Part shown: positions 1-5,859 of the stretch, piece after piece
Layout of the letters: each line of letters starts with the position of its first letter
Position numbering within the stretch: the first letter of the stretch is position 1
Assembly: GCA_918241715.1 (NCBI GenBank)
Contig: CAKJYB010000018.1
Span: 1 to 7,544 of the forward strand
Length of the DNA stretch: 7,544 bases
DNA from: Clostridiales bacterium
GTDB lineage: Bacteria > Bacillota > Clostridia > Christensenellales > UBA1242
Direction of reading: 5' to 3'
Notes under the pieces: model-generated
Told to the model about the DNA's origin: nothing
The model's database searches: none
What the model saw: only the letters and a program-made list of their open reading frames with translations
Position numbers and translations under genes: made by a program

Positions 1-192
1 TGCTTCAAGTCTAAGTTCTTCAACAATTTCAATAGACGCCCTGGCACCTATATCGCAAGAAATCAAAATATCTTCAAGGTCGTCAAAAAGTTCGTCCGTA
101 ATTTCGCCATGAGAAAGCAAAGCATCAATCTTTCTTGCAAATGCTTCTTTCGTCTTTTTGAGTGCCTGTCCAATCTTTTTAAAAAATCCCAT
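1..192 (-). CDS. ftsY: FtsY, signal recognition particle receptor (5' part only)
   Basis: The first 64 codons of ftsY, running off the start of the window. FtsY is the membrane-associated GTPase that docks SRP-ribosome complexes for co-translational insertion of membrane proteins. What is visible is a basic amphipathic N-terminal helix starting MGFFKKIGQALKKTKEAF, the typical membrane-targeting helix. The helical N domain follows, with the family-typical run ITDELFDDLEDILISCDIGA at about residues 31-50. There is no long acidic A domain before it, so this is the short form usual in Bacillota. The GTPase G domain (about 230 more residues) lies outside the window. The ATG start is supported by a purine-rich ribosome binding site overlapping the smc stop codon. 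It is the last visible gene of the plsX-rnc-smc-ftsY unit, 9 bases after smc, in the same smc-ftsY order as in Bacillus. Identification rests on the N-domain pattern and the context. Confidence 0.93.
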   Translation of the reverse strand, partial: MGFFKKIGQALKKTKEAFARKIDALLSHGEITDELFDDLEDILISCDIGARASIEIVEELRLEA

Positions 193-195
193 AAA

Positions 196-203
196 TCCCC
201 TTT
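196..203 (-). promoter_or_regulatory. ftsY ribosome binding site overlapping the smc stop
   Basis: Read on the minus strand, AAAGGGGA lies 3 bases before the ftsY ATG and includes the last two bases of the smc TAA stop. Because the site sits inside the end of smc, ribosomes finishing smc are well placed to start ftsY, so translational coupling is likely (inference). Confidence 0.7.
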
Positions 204-3200
204 ATTCTGCTTCAGCTTGGTTGATTGCGTCAGCAAGTTTGACAGAAACAATCTTAGAAACACCCTTTTCTTCCATTGTAACACCATACAAGCTGTCAGA
301 AAGTTCCATTGTAGGCTTTCTGTGTGTGATGACAATAAATTGTGTTGTTTGAGAAAGTCTCTTCAAATATTGAGCAAATCTTTCAATGTTTGCGTCGTCA
401 AGAGCAGCTTCGATTTCGTCCAAAAGTGAGAATGGAAGTGGCTTCAAGCGCAAAATCGCAAACAAGAGTGCAATTGCCGTCAAGGTCTTTTCTCCACCAG
501 AGAGAAGAGAAAGTTTGTTTGCAGCCTTTCCTGGAAGTTGAACCATAATTTCAACTCCGGCTTCAAGTGGGTCTTCTGCTTCCGTAAGTTCAAGTCTTGC
601 ATTTCCACCACCGAAGAGTTCTCTAAACACAATCTTAAAGCTGTCGTTGATTTTGTTGAATTCGTCATTAAATTTTGTCAACATTTCGTTGGACAAATCT
701 TTGATAATCTTCAACAAATCGTCTTCTGCTTTCTTAAGGTCGGCAGATTGAGTTGACATTTCGTTGTATCTGTCAAGAAGTGTTGCAACGTCTTCAATTG
801 CGTGAACGTTTACATAGCCAAGAGCAGAAATCTCTTTTTTGAGTTTGTTGATTTCAATAAGTGCTTCTTTGATTTCGAAGTCTGGTCTTCTAAATTCCAA
901 ACAACCATTGTATGTCAAGCTGTATTCTTCATAAATACGTTCTTGCATGTTTTCAAGCTCTGTGTCAACCTTTGTGAGATTGCTTTCTTCTCTAAATTTC
1001 TTGTCGTTTACAACAGAAACAGCTTCCATTGCAAGCGTCTTATTTTCGTCAATCTTCTTGATGTTTGCAGAGATTTCAACCTTTCCGTTTTCCAAATTTT
1101 CTCTGTCGGATCTAATTTTTTGAAGTTTGTTCTTCGTTTCAGATGGTTTTGCATTTTCAATTTTCTGTCTAATCATCTCTTCTGCGTTTGCAATAAACTT
1201 TTCGTTTTCTTCCAAGTGAGATGTAAAGTTTGCAACGTTTGCCATCTGCTTGTCTCTTTCAACCATAATTCTGTGAAGTTCGTCATCAACAGCCTTTATC
1301 TTTGCTTCGCAAGATGCCATATCAACTTTCACAGAAGTCATGTTTGCAACAAGTTGATCTCTTTGTGCTCTGATTTGATTGTATCTTTCTTGTCTTTCCT
1401 TTACAATCTGGTCAGCATCTTTCTTGTTTCCACTAAGTGCACTTTGGACTCTTCCAATTTTTGAAAGTTCCTGTGCAATAAGATTAAGTTTGTTTTCAAC
1501 AGACTTTTTCTCCATTTCGCAAACATTCTTTTGATCTTTCAATTCATCAAGATTGTTTGTCATGATTTCAAGTTTTTCTTGGTCTGTTGCAAGTCTAATT
1601 TCGATTTCGTTTTTCTGTGAAGCAATCTTCTTTTCTGCTGATTTAGAAGCATTTAAGTCAACAGACAAATAGTCAATCTTGTTTTTGAGTTCATAACTCT
1701 TTTGTTCAAGTCTTTCAATTTCTTCGGAAAGGGTTTCAATTTCTCTTTCTCTTGAAATAAGGTTTGTAACTTCATTCTTCTTGCTTCCACCGGTAAGTGA
1801 GCCTTGCGTGCTTACAACATCGCCGTCAAGGGTAACAATCTTAAACGAATATCTGTTGTCTTGTGCAAGTTCAACAGCCGTAGAAAGTTTGTCGACAATA
1901 ACCGTTCCACCCAAAAGGTTTGAAATGACATTATCAATCTTCTTGTCATAAGAAATAAGTTTGCTTGCAACGCCAAACACACCTTTCTTTCCTTTTACAA
2001 GACTTTCGTCCATATCTCTGCGCTTCATGCTTGTGATAGGCAAGAATGTTGCACGACCAAATTGATTTTCTTTCAAATAAGCAATAAGGTCCTTTGCCCC
2101 AGCTTCGTTGTAAGTCACAATGTTTTGAACTGCGTTTCCAAGGGCAACTTCAATTGCCGTTTCAAACTCTGCTGGCACTTTGATAAGAGATGCCAAAACA
2201 CCAACCATCTTGTTGTTGATGGCCATGTTTCTTTCTCTTTCTTTCAAAATCTTCTTTACGCTGTATGCATAGCCTTCATATTCTGCCTGCATTTCTGAAA
2301 GAAGTTTCTTTCTGTTTTCATAAACCTGAATTTGTGTTGTTGTGTTTGCTCTTTCTGTCTGCAAGTTTTCGATGTCTTTTGAAGACACAAAAATTCTTCC
2401 AGCGATGTCTTCGTTTTCTGCCTTAATCCTTTCGTATTCAGCTTTTTCGGTTTCGATGTTTTTAAAACATTCGTCATAATCTTTTTGAGCCGTAGCAAGT
2501 TTTTCCGTCAAATCTTGCAAATTCTTTTCAAGTGTCCCCTTGTTTTGAATGAGCAAATCTTTTTCTGTCTCAAGTTTGGAAACGCTGCTTCTTACGTCAG
2601 AAAGAGAGCCAAGTGTTTCAATGATTTTTTGTTGGGATTGTCCAGCTTCTGTCTCACTTAAAGACATCTCATCAATAATCTTCAAGTGTTCGTCTGACAT
2701 ATTTTCGTATGTTGTGCTAAGAACATTCAAACGTTCCTGCAATTCTGCCTTTTCTTTGTTTTTCTCTTGTTCTTGTTCGTTGCATGCTTCAATGACAATA
2801 TTTGCATTTGTTATGTCAAGATTGATTCTATCATTTTCCTTTGCAGTAAAGTTGATTCTTTCTCTCACAACTTTTGTGTCGCCTTCTTGTTTTTCAATTT
2901 CCAAAGAAAGACGCAAAAGCTCATCATTGAGTTTTGCAATTTGCTTGTCATAATCAGAAAGTTTGTTCATTTCACTTTCATATTCTTTTCCAAGACTTTC
3001 AATTTCGCTTTGTCTTGCAGAAAGTTCTTCTTCTAAAGCCTGAATTCTCTGCTTGATTTGCCCCTTTACAACATTTGAGTTTTCGTATTGATAAACATAA
3101 GCATTGACTTCAAGATCCTTAAGTTGCCCTTTGTATTCCAAATATTTTTTTGCGTCTTCTGCCTGTTTACGAAGTGGCCCCATCTGTCTGTCAATTTCTG

Positions 3201-3786
3201 CAATAATGTCGTCAATACGCACAAGGTTTTCTCTTGTTCTTTCAAGTTTTCTCTCTGCTTCAACCTTTCTTGACTTAAATTTTGCAACGCCGGCAGCTTC
3301 TTCAAACATGGCACGTCTTTCTTCTGGCTTTTCGTCAACAATTTCACTAACCTTGCCCTGTCCGATAACAGAATAACCACTCTTGCCGATACCACTATCA
3401 AACAAAAGTTCTGTGATGTCTTTCAAACGGCAGGTGTTTTTGTTTATAAGATATTCACTTTCGCCAGAACGATAGAGTTTTCTTGTGATAGAAAGTTCGT
3501 CATAAGCAATATTGAAAAATCTGTCAGAGTTGTCAAAAGTAAGGGTAACTTCACAATAAGAAAGGCTCTTTCTCTTTTCTGTTCCCTTAAAGATAACGTC
3601 TTGCATGTTGTCTCCACGCAAAGACTTGGCGCTTTGTTCTCCAAGCACCCATCTGATAGCGTCTGAAACATTACTTTTTCCACAACCATTTGGACCAACA
3701 ATTGCAGTAAAACCACCATTGAATTCAATGACGGTTCTGTCAGCAAAAGATTTAAATCCAATCATTTCGATCTTTTTAAAATACAT
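202..3786 (-). CDS. smc: SMC chromosome condensation/segregation ATPase
   Basis: A full-length 1194-residue SMC, the usual size for the bacterial family (about 1150-1200). It forms a V-shaped dimer that, with ScpA and ScpB, extrudes and organises chromosomal DNA. Domains in order: N-terminal ATPase head with Walker A GPNGCGKS (31-38), R-loop arginine near 57 and Q-loop Gln143; a first coiled coil (about 170-500); a globular hinge (about 505-670) ending in the characteristic GSLTGGS (662-668); a second coiled coil (about 675-1035); and the C-terminal head with signature LSGGEK (1095-1100), Walker B FSLLDE (1119-1124), D-loop ALDDAN and switch His1155. All catalytic elements are intact, with no frameshift across 3.6 kb. 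The start MYFKKIEMIGFKSFAD matches the family N terminus and has AGGAAG 5 bases upstream. The gene lies 34 bases after rnc and 9 bases before ftsY. scpA and scpB are not in the window, which is normal for this locus. Confidence 0.98.
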   Translation of the reverse strand: MYFKKIEMIGFKSFADRTVIEFNGGFTAIVGPNGCGKSNVSDAIRWVLGEQSAKSLRGDNMQDVIFKGTEKRKSLSYCEVTLTFDNSDRFFNIAYDELSITRKLYRSGESEYLINKNTCRLKDITELLFDSGIGKSGYSVIGQGKVSEIVDEKPEERRAMFEEAAGVAKFKSRKVEAERKLERTRENLVRIDDIIAEIDRQMGPLRKQAEDAKKYLEYKGQLKDLEVNAYVYQYENSNVVKGQIKQRIQALEEELSARQSEIESLGKEYESEMNKLSDYDKQIAKLNDELLRLSLEIEKQEGDTKVVRERINFTAKENDRINLDITNANIVIEACNEQEQEKNKEKAELQERLNVLSTTYENMSDEHLKIIDEMSLSETEAGQSQQKIIETLGSLSDVRSSVSKLETEKDLLIQNKGTLEKNLQDLTEKLATAQKDYDECFKNIETEKAEYERIKAENEDIAGRIFVSSKDIENLQTERANTTTQIQVYENRKKLLSEMQAEYEGYAYSVKKILKERERNMAINNKMVGVLASLIKVPAEFETAIEVALGNAVQNIVTYNEAGAKDLIAYLKENQFGRATFLPITSMKRRDMDESLVKGKKGVFGVASKLISYDKKIDNVISNLLGGTVIVDKLSTAVELAQDNRYSFKIVTLDGDVVSTQGSLTGGSKKNEVTNLISREREIETLSEEIERLEQKSYELKNKIDYLSVDLNASKSAEKKIASQKNEIEIRLATDQEKLEIMTNNLDELKDQKNVCEMEKKSVENKLNLIAQELSKIGRVQSALSGNKKDADQIVKERQERYNQIRAQRDQLVANMTSVKVDMASCEAKIKAVDDELHRIMVERDKQMANVANFTSHLEENEKFIANAEEMIRQKIENAKPSETKNKLQKIRSDRENLENGKVEISANIKKIDENKTLAMEAVSVVNDKKFREESNLTKVDTELENMQERIYEEYSLTYNGCLEFRRPDFEIKEALIEINKLKKEISALGYVNVHAIEDVATLLDRYNEMSTQSADLKKAEDDLLKIIKDLSNEMLTKFNDEFNKINDSFKIVFRELFGGGNARLELTEAEDPLEAGVEIMVQLPGKAANKLSLLSGGEKTLTAIALLFAILRLKPLPFSLLDEIEAALDDANIERFAQYLKRLSQTTQFIVITHRKPTMELSDSLYGVTMEEKGVSKIVSVKLADAINQAEAE

Positions 3787-3803
3787 AACTTCTTCCTGTT
3801 TTG

Positions 3804-3832
3804 ATTATATTTTTATAACTTTATTCCGTAAA
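3804..3832 (-). promoter_or_regulatory. weak candidate internal promoter before smc
   Basis: On the minus strand a perfect TATAAT (3809-3804) lies 17 bases after TTTACG (3832-3827), which matches four of six bases of the -35 consensus and sits inside the end of rnc. It could give smc-ftsY expression independent of plsX-rnc. Against it, the predicted start site would fall near 3797, directly at the smc ribosome binding site, leaving a leader of only about 11 bases. The rnc-smc gap is also very A/T-rich, so chance matches are easy. Confidence 0.25.
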
Positions 3833-4441
3833 TAACTTGTTTATTGCAACATAAGCGCAGTTTTGTTCTGCCTTTGTTTTGTCTTTGCCGTAGCCGGTTG
3901 CAATCAAATCTTCGTCCATAAAAAACTTTGCTTCAAAATAGTCTTCAACTTTTTTGGTCTCATACTTCATTGTGCATTTAAAGTTTGCCTGAACAAGCTC
4001 TTGAAGCTGTGATTTATAGTTGTCGTCTTCTGCCGATTCAAACCCTTCAACATGAAGTTTTGATATAACAAACTTCCTTGCCGTCTCCATATTGCTGTCA
4101 AGATAAATGCCGGCAATAATTGATTCAACAATGTCTCCTTTGATGGCTGGAGTAAGTTCGTTGTTCATGCTCTTTCCCAAAACGACATCTCCGGCAAGTC
4201 CCATTTCGTCAAAGCATTTTGCAAGATGGTTTTCCGAAACGTAGTGAGATCTCAAAATTGTAAGTTCCCCTTCCTGCTTGTCGCAGTGCTTAAACAGAAA
4301 CTCCCCGACCAAAAAGTTTAGAATGCTGTCGCCCAAAAATTCTAGACGTTGATAATTGTCTTTTGACTTTGATGGGTGCGTAAGTGCTGTTGTAAGAAGT
4401 TTTCTGTCCTTAAATGAATATCCTATCTTCTTATCAATCAT
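3821..4441 (-). CDS. rnc: ribonuclease III
   Basis: A 206-residue RNase III, slightly shorter than the usual 220-230. It cleaves double-stranded RNA with Mg2+, notably in processing of the rRNA precursor. The catalytic domain carries the signature RLEFLGDSIL (32-41) and the second motif KGDIVESIIAGIYLD (101-115). The four metal-binding acids are E34, D38, D103 and E106 by alignment with the family. EGELTILRS (57-65) is also typical. A double-stranded RNA-binding domain covers about 142-205 and ends in the characteristic GYGKDKTKAEQNCAYVAI. That domain lacks the usual GPxH loop, having KVEDYFEAKF there. I chose the ATG at 4441 because GGAG lies 7 bases upstream and because the reading frame then begins at the usual place before the conserved YSFKDRKLLTTALTH. 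The frame extends to a TTG at 4465 inside plsX, but no ribosome binding site precedes it. The start overlaps the plsX stop by 8 bases. Confidence 0.96.
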   Translation of the reverse strand: MIDKKIGYSFKDRKLLTTALTHPSKSKDNYQRLEFLGDSILNFLVGEFLFKHCDKQEGELTILRSHYVSENHLAKCFDEMGLAGDVVLGKSMNNELTPAIKGDIVESIIAGIYLDSNMETARKFVISKLHVEGFESAEDDNYKSQLQELVQANFKCTMKYETKKVEDYFEAKFFMDEDLIATGYGKDKTKAEQNCAYVAINKLFTE

Positions 4442-5444
4442 CGTTCTTCTCCAATTTGTCGGCAATTTCTACAACAATTTTTTCAATCTTCTCATTGAGT
4501 TTGTTTTCGTAAATTGTTGCAACCTGCAAAATCGTGTTGCAGAAGTTTTCTTTGTTTGCAGAGCCGTGTGTCTTTACAACCAATTTCTTGCAACCAATCA
4601 ACAAAGCCCCACCATATTTGTCAATGTCCATCTTTCTTTTGATGGATTTAAACTTCCCCATCAAAAGTGCACCAATCATTGTAAAGATGTTTTTCTTTGC
4701 TTGTTTTTTAATCATTTCTGACATGCTTTTTGCAACGCCTTCTGTCGTCTTTAAAAGCACGTTTCCTGCAAAACCATCTGCAACAATGACGTCAACGTCG
4801 CCACTCATCGCTTCTCTTGCTTCAATATTTCCAACAAAGTTTATTGGAAGAGTTTGAAATCTCTCATAGGCTTCTTTTGTAAGTTCGTTTCCTTTGTGTG
4901 ATTCAACCCCATTATTTAGAAGTGCAACTCTTGGCTTTTCTGCACCTGTATAACAAGAATAATAAGCCGATGCCATGATTGCAAACTGCGTGAGATGTTC
5001 CACCTTGCAGTCAACACTTGACCCACTATCACAAACCATAACCCCGTTGTCTTTAAGTGTTGGCATAATAGAGCAAAGTGCCGGACGGGAAATCCCTTTG
5101 ATTCTTCCAATCTTAAGTATTGCCCCAGTAAGCACGGCTCCGGTGTTTCCAGCAGAAACAAGCCCAACAACGTCATCTTTTTCTTTTAAAAGGTCAAAAG
5201 CCCTAACCAAAGAAGAATCTCTTTTCTGTCTTATGGCAAGAGTTGGTTGGTCGTCATTTGTGATGACATCTTTTGCGTCGACAATTTCAATATGTTCTCT
5301 GTTTCCAACAAGATTTTTAAGTTTTTCCACATCTCCCGTGAGAATAATGTCAATATCATTTCTTTTCTGTAAAGCAAGAAAAGCCCCTTCCACAACAGAA
5401 GCAGGCGCATTATCTCCACCAAAGGCATCAACAACTATCTTCAT
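4434..5444 (-). CDS. plsX: phosphate acyltransferase PlsX
   Basis: A 336-residue PlsX, full length for the family. It converts acyl-ACP and phosphate into acyl phosphate, the acyl donor that PlsY uses for the first acylation of glycerol 3-phosphate in phospholipid synthesis; it works as a peripheral membrane enzyme. Family motifs in order: MKIVVDAFGGDNAP (1-14), GLVSAGNTGAVLTG (104-117), SRPALCSIMPT (119-129), VDCKVEHLTQFAIMAS (144-159), the KGNELTKEAYERF segment (184-196), FVGNIEARE (203-211), VIVADGFAGNVLLKTTEG (219-236) and DKYGGALLIG (275-284). Compared with the common forms, LDVGANVDCK reads CDSGSSVDCK and LNIGTEEGKGNE reads LNNGVESHKGNE. The ATG has AAGGGAGAG just upstream. It is the first gene of its unit, behind the rpmF terminator and a sigma-A-type promoter, and runs directly into rnc. 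The fapR, fabD, fabG and acpP genes that often accompany plsX are absent here. Confidence 0.97.
   Translation of the reverse strand: MKIVVDAFGGDNAPASVVEGAFLALQKRNDIDIILTGDVEKLKNLVGNREHIEIVDAKDVITNDDQPTLAIRQKRDSSLVRAFDLLKEKDDVVGLVSAGNTGAVLTGAILKIGRIKGISRPALCSIMPTLKDNGVMVCDSGSSVDCKVEHLTQFAIMASAYYSCYTGAEKPRVALLNNGVESHKGNELTKEAYERFQTLPINFVGNIEAREAMSGDVDVIVADGFAGNVLLKTTEGVAKSMSEMIKKQAKKNIFTMIGALLMGKFKSIKRKMDIDKYGGALLIGCKKLVVKTHGSANKENFCNTILQVATIYENKLNEKIEKIVVEIADKLEKNDD
4446..4452 (-). promoter_or_regulatory. rnc ribosome binding site (decides the start)
   Basis: GGAGAAG on the minus strand lies within the last codons of plsX, with GGAG 7 bases before the ATG at 4441. It favours that ATG over the upstream in-frame TTG at 4465 and suggests that rnc translation is coupled to plsX. 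Confidence 0.75.
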
Positions 5445-5462
5445 AACTCTCCCTTATTCTAT

Positions 5463-5486
5463 GATATAAATATATCAAAAGATATA
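5463..5486 (-). repeat. alternating inverted repeats over the plsX promoter
   Basis: On the minus strand TATATC (5486-5481), GATATA (5476-5471) and TATATC (5468-5463) follow each other with spacers of 4 and 2 bases. The central copy can pair with either neighbour: TATATC-TTTT-GATATA or GATATA-TT-TATATC. The array covers the predicted -10 box and reaches the likely start site near 5462, where a repressor operator would sit. Function is inferred, and the low sequence complexity means chance is possible. It does not resemble the FapR operator known from Bacillus. Confidence 0.45.
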
Positions 5487-5498
5487 AGGAAAAGTCAA
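5469..5498 (-). promoter_or_regulatory. predicted promoter of plsX-rnc-smc-ftsY
   Basis: On the minus strand TTGACT (5498-5493) is followed 18 bases later by TATATT (5474-5469), a good sigma-A-type match (five of six in each box). The expected start is near 5462, giving a leader of about 18 bases before the plsX ATG with its strong ribosome binding site. A perfect TTGACA also occurs further up (5513-5508) but has no good -10 at a normal distance. The location between the rpmF terminator and plsX supports the call. Confidence 0.65.
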
Positions 5499-5529
5499 AA
5501 GAATACGTGTCAAAACACATTTTTGCAAT

Positions 5530-5559
5530 AAAAAATCTCGGCCGTCTGGACGAGATTTT
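5530..5559 (-). terminator. intrinsic terminator after rpmF
   Basis: Read on the minus strand, AAAATCTCG (5559-5551) pairs with CGAGATTTT (5540-5532). The 10-base apical region TCCAGACGGC can add a CC/GG pair closing an AGAC tetraloop. A run of six T (5535-5530) ends the 3' arm. It begins 8 bases after the rpmF TAG stop. The plus strand also reads as a hairpin followed by TTTTGTTTT, so it could stop antisense transcription as well. It separates rpmF from the plsX unit. Confidence 0.88.
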
Positions 5560-5567
5560 GTTTTAAA

Positions 5568-5759
5568 CTAGTTTTTCTTCTTTTTGTCTTCAACAACAAC
5601 CTTGTTTTTGTATGTGCCACAATTTTTGCATACTGCATGTGGAGCTTTGAGCTCATGACACTTTGGGCATTCAACAAGTGTAGGTGCTGCTGCTTTGAAG
5701 TTTGCAGAATTTCTAGTGTTTCTTCTTTCTTTTGAAACTTTATGCTTTGGAACAGCCAT
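5568..5759 (-). CDS. rpmF: 50S ribosomal protein L32
   Basis: A 63-residue L32 (bL32), a small basic protein of the large ribosomal subunit. The N terminus MAVPKHKVSKERRNTRNS is the classic family start, with the bipartite basic region that binds 23S rRNA. Two CxxC pairs, CPKC (31-34) and CKNC (44-47), are separated by 9 residues and form a zinc ribbon, so this is the zinc-binding form rather than the cysteine-free paralogue some bacteria use under zinc limitation. The C-terminal tail is lysine-rich. AGGAGA lies 7 bases before the ATG. The gene has its own strong promoter and its own terminator. The yceD (DUF177) gene that commonly precedes rpmF is missing: ackA is the direct upstream neighbour. 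High, independent expression fits a ribosomal protein. Confidence 0.98.
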   Translation of the reverse strand: MAVPKHKVSKERRNTRNSANFKAAAPTLVECPKCHELKAPHAVCKNCGTYKNKVVVEDKKKKN

Positions 5760-5790
5760 TTTGATTCTCCTTTTTTAGTTTGGATTTAAG

Positions 5791-5807
5791 AAACGGAAAG
5801 TCCGTTT
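5791..5807 (-). other. hairpin in the rpmF leader (possible attenuator or weak terminator)
   Basis: On the minus strand AAACGGA (5807-5801) and TCCGTTT (5797-5791) form a perfect 7-bp stem with a CTT loop, about 15 bases after the predicted rpmF start site. The downstream bases CTTAAATCC make a poor T tract, so in this direction it may be a weak terminator for ackA read-through, an attenuator or a stabilising 5' structure. On the plus strand the same stem is followed by an uninterrupted T run and would be a better terminator of antisense transcripts. I cannot decide between these from sequence. Confidence 0.5.
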
Positions 5808-5827
5808 TTTCTTACATTTGCTTGCTT

Positions 5828-5856
5828 ATTTTAACTTAAATAAACATGTTTGTCAA
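5828..5856 (-). promoter_or_regulatory. near-consensus promoter of rpmF
   Basis: On the minus strand a perfect TTGACA (5856-5851) and TAAAAT (5833-5828) are separated by exactly 17 bases, an almost ideal sigma-A promoter. The -35 box starts 3 bases after the ackA stop codon. The expected start site near 5821 gives a leader of about 60 bases containing the hairpin at 5791-5807. The spacer contains the perfect palindrome AAACATGTTT. Confidence 0.85.
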
Positions 5857-5859
5857 GTT

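Noticed and set aside
802..1464. 220-codon open frame on the plus strand inside smc
   Set aside because: It is antisense to the smc second coiled coil. Its Cys/Phe/Val-rich composition is what results from reading the complement of A/G-rich coiled-coil codons, and the smc frame below it is intact and conserved.
4442..4465. Upstream TTG start giving an RNase III eight residues longer
   Set aside because: No ribosome binding site precedes it, whereas GGAG lies 7 bases before the ATG at 4441, and the family N terminus fits the later start.
4975..5469. 164-codon open frame on the plus strand over plsX
   Set aside because: It lies opposite well-conserved PlsX motifs, is Ser/Pro/Thr-rich as expected for a complement shadow, and shows no recognisable domain.
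5508..5513. Perfect TTGACA as the -35 box for plsX
   Set aside because: At 16-18 bases downstream there is no acceptable -10 (TCCTTA region). TTGACT at 5498-5493 pairs much better with TATATT.
5445..5567. Riboswitch, T-box or FapR operator between rpmF and plsX
   Set aside because: The gap is filled by the terminator and a promoter with a leader of about 18 bases. No conserved riboswitch-like elements or FapR-type operator are visible.
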